This document shows, piece by piece, positions 50,964 through 59,204 of a DNA stretch of 64,000 nt; positions within the stretch are counted from its first letter, which is position 1; each line of letters starts with the position of its first letter. Location of the stretch: positions 1 through 64,000 of the forward strand of contig CAIVDU010000082.1 in assembly GCA_903904815.1 (NCBI GenBank), written 5' to 3'. The notes beneath the pieces were generated by a model, which saw nothing but the letters and a program-made list of their open reading frames with translations, was not told where the DNA came from and did no database searches. The stretch is from an uncultured Armatimonadota bacterium. Its GTDB lineage: Bacteria; Armatimonadota; Fimbriimonadia; Fimbriimonadales; Fimbriimonadaceae. The translations under genes and the position numbers were made by a program.

Positions 50964-52094
50964 ATGACGGTGGAAGAACGACAGAAGCGATGGAGACTGA
51001 TTCTCGGTGGCGGAGAAGCTGAAGGCACCGGGTGCACGCTTTCCGGTGGCGATCTCGACATCGACCAGACCCTCGAGGCCCTATACGATCCACCCCGAAC
51101 CGGTGGCCTTGGACCTACTTCACCCAACGTCGCCCGATGGCTCGGGGACATCCGATCGTATTTCCCAAGTTCCGTAGTCCAGGTGCTGCAGAAGGATGCG
51201 ATCGATCGTCTGGGGCTTCAAAGACTCCTATTGGAACCGGAACTCCTAGCCGCCGTGGAACCGGATGTGAACTTAGTGGCGACACTTCTTTCTTTGGGCC
51301 GAGCACTTCCAGAGAGAACCAAAGACACTGCACGACAAGTCGTTTGCCGGGTCGTGCAGGACTTGGAGAGGCAACTCGCGAGCCCCCTTCGTCAGGCGGT
51401 CTCGGGAAGCCTGTCGCGAGCCATCCGGAATCGCCGCCCGAAGCTTCGCGAGATCAATTGGGACAAGACGATTCGGGCAAACCTGAAGCATTACCAGCCA
51501 ACCCACAAGACGATCATTCCCGAGACTCGAATCGGTTTCGGTCGCAAAGGGCAGGCCCTAAGAGAGGTCATCCTCTGCCTCGATCAAAGCGGTTCGATGG
51601 CGGCTTCAGTGGTCTACGCCGGGGTCTTCGGCGCCGTGCTCGCCTCGATGAGCGCGCTGCGAACCCGCGTGGTCGCGTTCGATACATCGGTGGTCGATCT
51701 GTCGGAACATCTACAAGACCCGGTAGAGCTCCTCTTCGCGACTCGACTGGGAGGAGGCACCGACATCACGCGCGCTTTGACCTACTGCCAGAGTCTGGTT
51801 CGGTCGCCATCGGAAACGATTCTGGTGCTGATATCCGATCTCATCGAGGGTGGCAACAACGACGCCATGCTCCGCCGCGTCGCCTCGATCCAATCGAGCG
51901 GTGTCCAAATGATCGCCCTGCTGGCTTTGAGCGACCAAGGAACTCCGATTTTCGACCACTCCAATGCGGCAAGATTCGCCGAACTAGGAGTCCCTACCTT
52001 CGCCTGCACCCCAGACCGCTTCCCCGACCTCATGGCCTCCGCAATTAGGAAGGCAGACCTGACTGGGTTCACTGGAACCGGAGTTAGCGGATGA
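50964..52094 (+). CDS. VWA (von Willebrand factor A) MIDAS protein
   Basis: A 376-residue protein. The N-terminal 200 residues are helical. The C-terminal VWA domain holds a complete MIDAS: CLDQSGSM (D207, S209, S211), GGGTDITRAL (Thr) and LVLISDLIEGG (Asp). MoxR ATPases typically load or act on a VWA partner through this site, so this is the probable partner of the AAA protein encoded two genes before. A 156-bp gap separates it from DUF5682, but the ATG is preceded by a strong AGGAGG. It is the last gene of the five-gene unit. Confidence 0.88.
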   Translation: MTVEERQKRWRLILGGGEAEGTGCTLSGGDLDIDQTLEALYDPPRTGGLGPTSPNVARWLGDIRSYFPSSVVQVLQKDAIDRLGLQRLLLEPELLAAVEPDVNLVATLLSLGRALPERTKDTARQVVCRVVQDLERQLASPLRQAVSGSLSRAIRNRRPKLREINWDKTIRANLKHYQPTHKTIIPETRIGFGRKGQALREVILCLDQSGSMAASVVYAGVFGAVLASMSALRTRVVAFDTSVVDLSEHLQDPVELLFATRLGGGTDITRALTYCQSLVRSPSETILVLISDLIEGGNNDAMLRRVASIQSSGVQMIALLALSDQGTPIFDHSNAARFAELGVPTFACTPDRFPDLMASAIRKADLTGFTGTGVSG

Positions 52095-52139
52095 GTATCA
52101 CTCCAACTGGTGCTGAAACTGACCCCCCTCATAGGCACC

Positions 52140-52245
52140 CGTCATGTTGACCCTGCGAAACACCCCCTCCTTTGGTTGGAGCTTCCAATTGCCAATTCGG
52201 GAGGATGAAGTCGAGGAGGGCGTTTTTCGCAAGCTCAGGATGACG
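52140..52245. mobile_element. MITE-like palindromic element, copy 2
   Basis: A 106-bp element with the same ends as the copy at 28231-28337: CGTCATGTTGA at the left and AAGCTCAGGATGACG at the right, in the same orientation and also preceded by GCACC. Terminal inverted repeats are about 30 bp (CGTCATnnTGAGCTTGCGAA against CGTCATnnTGAnCCTGCGAA). It lies 45 bp after the VWA gene and might serve as its terminator. Confidence 0.65.
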
Positions 52246-52348
52246 TGGAGCACATCAGTAGGATCCGATGCTGTAAGCCCGACCAAAACCTAGACGAAAA
52301 CACTACGAACAAACCGCGACAGCCGCCTCAGGACGTAGACGTGCTCGC

Positions 52349-53203
52349 TTACTTCTGCAGCATGTCGCGCAGACGTCGTCGCTGAGCCAGCGCCCGAAGC
52401 TTCTTGATTGCCTGTACTTCGATCTGCCGGACGCGCTCGCGAGAAAGCTTCATTTCCTTCGCGATGTCTTCCTGAAGAGGGGTTTCCGCCCCGTCCAGTC
52501 TGAATCGGAGCCGCATCACCCGCTGCTCGCGGTCGTTCAGTTCGAGCATGATGCGCTGCAGTTCCCGAATCATCTCCTGACTCAGGACGAGGCTCTCTGG
52601 GTCAATGTTTCGGTCGTCCTTCAGCAGACCCCCCAGGGTCATGCCGCCGCTCTCGCCGACGTTCATGTCGAGAGAAAGTAGATCTTGGGAAGACTGGAGC
52701 AGCGTGATCAGTTTCTTGGCGCTGATACCCATGGCCGCCGCAAGCTGTTCCGGCGTCGGTTCTTGGCCCAGTTCGCGGGAGAGGCGTAAGCGCTCTTTCT
52801 CAACCCGTCGGAGGCTTTGCGAAACGTGAGCGGGAAGCCGGATCGCCTTCGACTTGTTGTCGATAGCGCGACCGATTGCCTGACGAATCCAGTGGGTCGC
52901 GTAAGTCGAGAATCGGAATCCCTTGTCCGGATCAAAACGCTCGGCAGCCTGCATTAGGCCGATGGCGCCTTCCTGAATGAGATCCTCAAGTGGAATAGAT
53001 CGGTTACGGTAAGTCTTTGCGATGTTGATGACGAGTCTCATGTTCGACTCGATCAATCGTTGTTTCGCGACCTTATCGCCTGCCTGGACGGCACGCGTGA
53101 GGATGATCTCTTCTTCTGGCGTGAGAAGAGGTGCCTGAGTCAACCGACTCAAATAACTGGGGACGCCGTCTTCTGGTTCAGACATGTGCGGGTTTGCGCT
53201 CAT
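52349..53203 (-). CDS. RpoD-like sigma-70 family RNA polymerase sigma factor
   Basis: About 284 residues with regions 1.2 to 4.2 but without region 1.1 or the non-conserved insert of primary sigma factors. Region 1.2 is EPEDGVPSYLSRLTQAPLLTPEEE; region 2 includes RLVINIAKTYRNRSIPLEDLIQEGAIGLMQ and FRFSTYATHWIRQAIGRAI (2.4); region 4.2 is LQEDIAKEMKLSRERVRQIEVQAIKKL. This is a group 2 (RpoS/HrdB-like) type or a short primary sigma factor. ATG at 53203 is chosen; a TTG at 53218 would add five residues. It recognises -10 elements of TATAAT type, which fits the promoters listed here. Confidence 0.92.
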   Translation of the reverse strand: MSANPHMSEPEDGVPSYLSRLTQAPLLTPEEEIILTRAVQAGDKVAKQRLIESNMRLVINIAKTYRNRSIPLEDLIQEGAIGLMQAAERFDPDKGFRFSTYATHWIRQAIGRAIDNKSKAIRLPAHVSQSLRRVEKERLRLSRELGQEPTPEQLAAAMGISAKKLITLLQSSQDLLSLDMNVGESGGMTLGGLLKDDRNIDPESLVLSQEMIRELQRIMLELNDREQRVMRLRFRLDGAETPLQEDIAKEMKLSRERVRQIEVQAIKKLRALAQRRRLRDMLQK

Positions 53204-53756
53204 CCGTTCGCCTGTCAAGAACGATCACTTAGGGAACCAACCGAAATCGATTGAAACCAATTGTCGACTGCATAAACCGAGTCTCGGGGAATTCCTATCC
53301 CAACAAATGCTTCGGATACGCCCTCCTGTGCTGACGTACATGAGGCGCGCCTTGTTTCAGATATTACCGGTGTGGACAGAGAAATCGTGCATAGACCGAG
53401 GTTCTACGCGGATGGTTCCACCTACGGGAAGGCAAAAAACCCGGAAATCAGACGAGAAACGCCAAAAAGACCAGAGATTTGCGAGCAGGCGCTCGAAACC
53501 TATTGGCGGATTTTATTTCCCGTGTTATATTAATTTCGTTAATTACTTAGCCGCTTCCTACTCTGGGGCACCGACAAATTGTTGGTGACCCAGTTTTTGT
53601 AGATCAAGGGTCAATCTTCGCTGACCTTAATTCCGCAACAACATGCGTGATCCACAGGTATTAACGGGCTAGCGGTGGCAAATCGTTTCCGCCACAGGCC
53701 TAAAAGCCTATTAATTTCTTTTTTGTTGCCAGAAGTTTCGTTCAAAATGTAAACCC
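53204..53756. other. Intergenic region between sigma factor and helicase genes
   Basis: About 550 bp with two hairpins: CACCGACA-AATT-TGTTGGTG-like at 53569-53587 (one mismatch) and GTGGC (53675-53679) with GCCAC (53691-53695) followed by AGGC-CTAAAA-GCCT (53696-53709). An AT-rich block lies at about 53510-53560. The sequence from 53700 holds the helicase promoter (CAAAAT at 53743-53748, 8 nt before the ATG). No known riboswitch consensus was recognised. Confidence 0.5.
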
Positions 53757-55823
53757 ATGTCTACCACTGCGTCTCTGATCGAGCGCGCATTCGAGCGGTT
53801 ACTGCAGAGGCCAGGCTTCATCAGTCGTCCAGACCAGAAGCAGTTATCGCTATTGCTGGGCGACCTCATGGCAAATCGGGCCAATGGCGCCTTCGAAGCG
53901 CCCACTGGGTTAGGCAAATCGTTGGCCGCCCTTGTGCCCGCGATCGCCCACTCCATGGTCACCGGCCAGCGCGTCGTCATCGCGACCTACACCAACGTCT
54001 TGGCCGAACAGTATTGGCGCACCGACCTCCCTCTGGCGCTAAGCCTGTTTGAAGATGAGGAGCGCCCGCTTCCAAAGACCGCCATGCTCATGGGCCGGTC
54101 TCGATACGCTTGTCTGATCGCCGCCGACGAGCACGCGCCCGAGACGGTCGATATCCTCAGAACGGGGGCAAAGTTAGGAATCGAGTCCGAATTCCGCCAA
54201 CTGGTCCATCGCTCCGCGTCGACGACCAGTGCTCTATGGTCCAAAATAATCTCTCCACCGGTCTGTCCAGCGCGCTTGTGTCCGGCCTACGACGACTGTT
54301 TCTACTACCGGGCCCGCCGAGATGCCGAGCAGGCCGGAGTCGTCATCACGAACCATTCGGTCGTGATCCAGGATGCCCTCATGGCGCGCTCTTCGACCGA
54401 GGACCAAGGACTTCTCGGGAAATTCGACTTTCTCGTTCTCGACGAGGCCCACGATTTCCCACAGGCCGCTATGAATGGACTTGAGTTCGAACTGAGCAAG
54501 TCCAAACTCAGCGCACTCGCGGCCGTGGCCAGCCGAATGGAGTCGTCGCTGCTCCCCCTAGCCCAAAAGTGTGGAGATGGAGCCGACTGGACCCGTTTTT
54601 ACACCGCTTTCAAGGATCGGATCGAGCGATGCGAACGCGAACTGGTCGGCTACGGATTGACGCTGGGAAGACCGGGAATCATGACCGCCTCGCCCAACGA
54701 AATCCTGGAGCATCCTCACGTGAAGTCGTTCCGCACTTCGGACGACAACTCGGGGGCGAAGGCGATCGCGGTCGAGGTGAGCGAGGCCTGCGACCAGTTT
54801 GTGACGGGCGCCGAAAATCGCCTGGCTGCCTGGAAAGATGCGGAGCCTGACCGAGCCAGGGGCCTCACTGAGTCGGTCCGGAACTACGGCGTTTACCTGC
54901 GCGAATATGGCTTTGGCTGCCATCGTCTATTCGATCCCGATGGCGTCGCCGTCAGCTACGTTGGCCGACAGGCCAACGACACGCTGCTTCGTCAGGACGT
55001 GATCGACCTTGCCGAGCCCCTCAAGGAGCTGATTTGGGACCGCGTGCCCTATGCGTGCCTCTCGGCGACGTTGGCTCTGGATGGCAACTTCGACTTCTTT
55101 CGGCGAGTCACCGGAGCGGAACCTCAGTTCGAGGAGGTCCTGCCTTCTCCGTTCGATCACGCCATTCAGACCGCGATCTATCTTCCAAAAGCCGGACTCA
55201 TCACCGACCCAACCGTGGCACGTCGAGAAGGCGACGAAGCCGGTTACTACCGTAAGTTAGCGAACGTCCTCACCGAGATCATCGTCGCGATGGACGGCCG
55301 AACCCTCGCCCTGTTCCACTCCCGAAAAGAGATGGAAGGCGTCGCTTCACTCATGAAGCTCCCGCCTCACCTTTCGCTGCTCATGCAGGGGAAGTTCGGC
55401 GCCGCATCCGCGGGTGAACGATTCAAAGCCGAGCCGTCCAGCTCATTATTTGCCCTCAGGTCTTTCTGGACGGGCTTTGACGCCCCCGGAGAGACTCTGT
55501 CTTGCGTGGCTCTCGTTCGGATCCCATTCGAAGTTCCGATCGACCCGCCCCAAGTTGCGCGCCTGGCGTACCTCCAAACCCAAGACCGCGACGCGTTCCG
55601 CGAACACACCCTGCCCAACGCAAAAATGATGATGCGCCAGGGCGCTGGCCGCCTCATCCGACGAGCTGGCGATCACGGTATCGTCGCCCTTCTCGACCCG
55701 CGCCTGCGAACCAAAAACTACGGCGAAGAGTTCTTAGCCAATTTCCCCGACGGAGTTCGCACTTTCGATGACATCTTCGACGCGATGGCCCACGTCGGTT
55801 TGGAGAACTCAAAGCTGCTCTGA
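53757..55823 (+). CDS. DinG/XPD-like ATP-dependent helicase with Fe-S cluster
   Basis: A 688-residue superfamily 2 helicase. Walker A is EAPTGLGKS (47-55), the DEAH box is LDEAHDF, and HELICc motifs near the C-terminus include GRLIRRAGDHG (motif VI). Four cysteines between motifs Ia and II (YACLIA, PPVCPARLCPAYDDC) match the 4Fe-4S layout of XPD/DinG. DinG removes R-loops and D-loops during replication and repair. No neighbouring nuclease is seen. The stop is 34 bp from the convergent propeller gene. Confidence 0.87.
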   Translation: MSTTASLIERAFERLLQRPGFISRPDQKQLSLLLGDLMANRANGAFEAPTGLGKSLAALVPAIAHSMVTGQRVVIATYTNVLAEQYWRTDLPLALSLFEDEERPLPKTAMLMGRSRYACLIAADEHAPETVDILRTGAKLGIESEFRQLVHRSASTTSALWSKIISPPVCPARLCPAYDDCFYYRARRDAEQAGVVITNHSVVIQDALMARSSTEDQGLLGKFDFLVLDEAHDFPQAAMNGLEFELSKSKLSALAAVASRMESSLLPLAQKCGDGADWTRFYTAFKDRIERCERELVGYGLTLGRPGIMTASPNEILEHPHVKSFRTSDDNSGAKAIAVEVSEACDQFVTGAENRLAAWKDAEPDRARGLTESVRNYGVYLREYGFGCHRLFDPDGVAVSYVGRQANDTLLRQDVIDLAEPLKELIWDRVPYACLSATLALDGNFDFFRRVTGAEPQFEEVLPSPFDHAIQTAIYLPKAGLITDPTVARREGDEAGYYRKLANVLTEIIVAMDGRTLALFHSRKEMEGVASLMKLPPHLSLLMQGKFGAASAGERFKAEPSSSLFALRSFWTGFDAPGETLSCVALVRIPFEVPIDPPQVARLAYLQTQDRDAFREHTLPNAKMMMRQGAGRLIRRAGDHGIVALLDPRLRTKNYGEEFLANFPDGVRTFDDIFDAMAHVGLENSKLL

Positions 55824-55857
55824 GGTCCCTGGGTCCCGGCAAGCTTGGAGAGTGGCC

Positions 55858-58065
55858 CTAATTTCGATACTTCCAAATTCCGACGGTGCCGTCGGCTTCG
55901 CCGCTCAAAAATCCATCCTCGGTTGCAACGATAGGCGTGTACCAACCGCTTGGGTAACGGAGGACAGTGTGCGACCCGTCTAATCTCCATCGCACGATGG
56001 AGCCATCTTGATGACTACTCAAAAACCCGTCGCTAGCTGCGGCCAACGAGAGGACTGGACCGTTGCTATGTTCAAAACTACTTTGAATCCCGGCGGTCGT
56101 CCACAAAACGGGATTGTCACTTTCGTCAACGCTGACAAATTTGCCTCCAAGGTTCTGTAGGAGCATTTTCAGCCGGACGTTTGGAAGGAGGGGCTGCTTA
56201 GATCCGTCAAACCGCCATTGCTGCAAAGTCCGGTCTGAGTGCAAACTCACGAATCCATCCTCCACTCGAGCGACCGACGCAACGTAGTTTCCCTGCTTTC
56301 CAATGTCCGTGCGTGAATCGTCATTTCCCCACCGGATGAACGATCCAACACCGTCCCAGCTGAGGAACCCGCCATCGACTTCCAAGAATCCACTCACCCA
56401 ACTTCGGTGAGAACCGAGACTCTTCGGAGATCCTTCTAAGTTCCACCGAACGACGTTCCCATCCTCATCACCAGAGATAAACCCACCAGGAACTGCCAGC
56501 AGGGCACTTCCCGGGAACCGAAGTCGAATCGGATTCGCAAATCCTTCTCGCCAGCTCAGAAGCGATCGGTCGTTTTGCCGTGAGATGTATCCACCCTCGG
56601 TTCGGATGACTTCCTCGATTGGGCTCGCGACCTTACCGATGAGACGGTGGGAGCCGTCGACTCCCCAACTGGAAATACTTCCGTCCGAATGACCGCATAC
56701 GAACTCGTCGTTCGCCAAGCAGATAGCTCTGACCGATCCCAATCGGTCGCATATCACGTCGCCAACCTCTTGACCGTTCCAAATGGCCACTGATCCGTCC
56801 TCGTGGCCGCTTGCCATTCCAACGTCGAGCGCAACCAAACATTGTGCCTCCGGCCCTGGTGTTCCAAATCCGACGCGCGAGCCGTCGAAACCCCAATAGG
56901 TCAGGGCTCCGTTTGATTTGGAGGAATAGAATCCATTTTCGTCTGAAAGGAGCGCACGGCCCCCAAATCCCTCGAGTTGAAGCACAGTTTCAGAGCCGTC
57001 CAGGTTCATCTTCATCAGCGAACTTCGGCCGCATCCAAAGATAAATGCCGATCCGGTGGAGACCAAGCACTGGATATTGCTCTCTTGGGTTTTGAGTAGT
57101 TTTCGAGATCCGTCAAAACCCCAAAATGTGATCTCGCTAAGGAGATACCCGCTAGCCTCGCTCCCGGTAATGACCCCACCTTCCACGGCGATAAGCAATT
57201 CAACTGCAAGTTCTTTGGAAGCGAGCCTCGCCGCGCCGCGATCGGATCGGAACCAGGTCAACTCGCCGTCGATTCTCCCGGCGACGAAACCATCTTCCAC
57301 CTCAACCATGTGCTCGACCCACCGACCGCCCTTGGATAAGACCTTGAACGATCCGTCCATCTCCCACCGAACGATAGCTCCGCTCCAGTAACTGACCGCG
57401 AAACCCGCCTGGACGGAAACGATGGAAAGCACGCTGCTGGAGTCCCGGTGCCCCAGAACTGTAGGTTTGAAGTTCTCATCCCAGATCGCAATCGATCCAT
57501 CCTGGTGTCCGCTTACAAACCCCTCATCCACCTGCAAGAGACACGTCACACCATTGCCAAGTTTGTCGAGCCTGGTCTGAATACCTTCGAGGGTCCAGTG
57601 CACCAACTCACCATCTTCATGGCCGCTGACCAGAAAGTCTCGAATCCGTACGAGGGCGATGACGGCGGCATTGCGCTTGCCAAGGGTCCGCCAACATGGT
57701 CTTTGTAGCGAAGGGTTCGTCAACCGAAAGTCGAAACTGGGATCAAGTCGAGAGAGCGCCAAGCGGCCCCACTCGGTCTGTGGCGCTAGGTTTGCGACGG
57801 TGGGAATGAACTCACCCGCCACGAGCTGAGGTGAGCAACTTCGAATAATGCCGCCAGCTTCCGCAAAGATGGAGTCGTCAAGACCGCGCTGAGCCACTTG
57901 TTCAACGAACGTTGTGAATCGGGCGCAACCGATCAGGTTGAACCTTGCTTCTTGAAAAGCGATGTTTCGCCAAAGACTGGCCAGCCCGACCACATCGCCA
58001 GAGACTAACAGATTTTCTGGGAGGAACTCTAGATCAACGGGACCCAAACCGTGCTCTCCCGTCAT
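55858..58065 (-). CDS. Long beta-propeller (WD40-like) repeat protein of unknown function
   Basis: About 735 residues. From residue about 135 to the end there are roughly fourteen repeats of 40-43 residues built around GFVSGHxDGSIxxWxxDGS (for example VDEGFVSGHQDGSIAIW, ANDEFVCGHSDGSISSWG, AASDGFLSSHQDGSIVRWRL). This is WD40/PQQ-type propeller sequence and would make two seven-bladed propellers. The N-terminal 130 residues are a separate helical region with no family I recognise. No signal peptide. ATG at 58065 is chosen because GAGGGG lies before it; 58107 is an in-frame alternative. The repeats have a more degenerate DGS pattern than eukaryote-like WD40 proteins. Confidence 0.75.
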   Translation of the reverse strand: MTGEHGLGPVDLEFLPENLLVSGDVVGLASLWRNIAFQEARFNLIGCARFTTFVEQVAQRGLDDSIFAEAGGIIRSCSPQLVAGEFIPTVANLAPQTEWGRLALSRLDPSFDFRLTNPSLQRPCWRTLGKRNAAVIALVRIRDFLVSGHEDGELVHWTLEGIQTRLDKLGNGVTCLLQVDEGFVSGHQDGSIAIWDENFKPTVLGHRDSSSVLSIVSVQAGFAVSYWSGAIVRWEMDGSFKVLSKGGRWVEHMVEVEDGFVAGRIDGELTWFRSDRGAARLASKELAVELLIAVEGGVITGSEASGYLLSEITFWGFDGSRKLLKTQESNIQCLVSTGSAFIFGCGRSSLMKMNLDGSETVLQLEGFGGRALLSDENGFYSSKSNGALTYWGFDGSRVGFGTPGPEAQCLVALDVGMASGHEDGSVAIWNGQEVGDVICDRLGSVRAICLANDEFVCGHSDGSISSWGVDGSHRLIGKVASPIEEVIRTEGGYISRQNDRSLLSWREGFANPIRLRFPGSALLAVPGGFISGDEDGNVVRWNLEGSPKSLGSHRSWVSGFLEVDGGFLSWDGVGSFIRWGNDDSRTDIGKQGNYVASVARVEDGFVSLHSDRTLQQWRFDGSKQPLLPNVRLKMLLQNLGGKFVSVDESDNPVLWTTAGIQSSFEHSNGPVLSLAAASDGFLSSHQDGSIVRWRLDGSHTVLRYPSGWYTPIVATEDGFLSGEADGTVGIWKYRN

Positions 58066-58132
58066 GTTTACACCCCTCAGCCTAGCTTTGGTTCGGACAT
58101 AGCCCACGAACCCACTAAGGGTCCGGTAGACG

Positions 58133-59031
58133 CTACGAAATTGGCTTTCGAAACGAAAGACCTGTCACAAGAACCGTACCAGAAAGAATGATTGCACACG
58201 CAGCGATTTTGCTCACAGTGAAGGTCTCTCCCAAAAACAGCCGTCCCCAAAGGACTCCGAAGATCGGGGCCAAAACGTGACTGTCAGCGTTCGAGCAGGT
58301 CCAACGTCGACGATCAGTCGGAAATACAAGACGTAAGCGATGCCCGTGCAGAAAACGCCCAATGCCGAGACGCAGGCGATAACGTTCGACGGCGGCATAG
58401 CGCTGGGAAGCGTGAACGGGACGGCCGGAGCAAGGAATACGGTTGCCCCGATCTGACTCCCCAGGGCCATCCCCATCGCCGGGGCGCCTTGGGCAAACTT
58501 CTTCGTGAACGCTGCCCCAATTCCGTACGTGAGAGAAGCAAGAAGCGAGGCGCCGATGGAAAATGCCACCGGGAAAGTTAGGCCCAGACGACTCCAACCC
58601 ACCAACACAATCACTCCCACGAATGAGACGCACAGCCCGACAATCTTCTTGGGAGTCAACGTGTCCCCGAGCCAAATTGCCGCAACCAGAGCGCCAAACA
58701 GAGGGGTGGTTGCGTTAAGAATCGCCGCCATCGAAGCCGAGAGGTTCAGTTCTGCTGCGGAAATCAACGCAAACGGGATCGCGGAACTGAGCGTTCCAAT
58801 GGCGAGATACAGCTTCCACCGTTCCCGTATCTGCAACTCTAGCCCGGTCAGTCGAGTGTAGACGAGCAGCAGGAGCCCCGCGATCATCACTCTCGTTTCC
58901 ACCGTCACCACCGGACCTAAAACCGGCGCCGCGACCCGGATAAAGATGAACGACGCACCCCAGATCGCGGCGAGTAAGACCAGCCGAATGGCATCCATTC
59001 CTCTCATCGCGGCCGCTTCCGATCTCACCAT
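58133..59031 (-). pseudogene. EamA-family transporter disrupted by a one-base deletion in a T run
   Basis: A DMT/EamA permease (about 300 residues, ten membrane helices expected). The first part reads DAIRLVLLAAIWGASFIFIR and ILNATTPLFGALVAAIWLGD, and the frame runs to LIVDVGPARTLTVTF, then changes to non-homologous residues. The missing C-terminus (LAPIFGVLWGRLFLGETFTV, then ILSGTVLVTGLSF) is in the next frame, ending at 58133. Restoring one T in the TTTT run (complement of 58272-58275) joins TVTF to LAPIFG. It is therefore a recent pseudogene or a homopolymer sequencing error. The start at 59031 is approximate. Confidence 0.8.
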
Positions 59032-59204
59032 TACAGTTTGAAAGAACCTTTCCAACGATGAGTCGCCGGAAACGGACTTTGCAACGAAGCGTTGGCGAAC
59101 CGACGCAAAGTTTGCCGTTCGCAGCCGTTTAGGTTCCTTAAAATTCGGGTCAGTTGCCCGCACTCTCCACTGGTGATTGCAGTGAATTTGCCGATATTTC
59201 TATC

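Noticed and set aside
53640-53756. Possible riboswitch in the helicase 5' region because of paired GTGGC/GCCAC and AGGC/GCCT stems.
   Set aside because: The stems do not fit a class consensus I know, and the likely -10 at 53743 lies downstream of them, so they would not be in the helicase mRNA.
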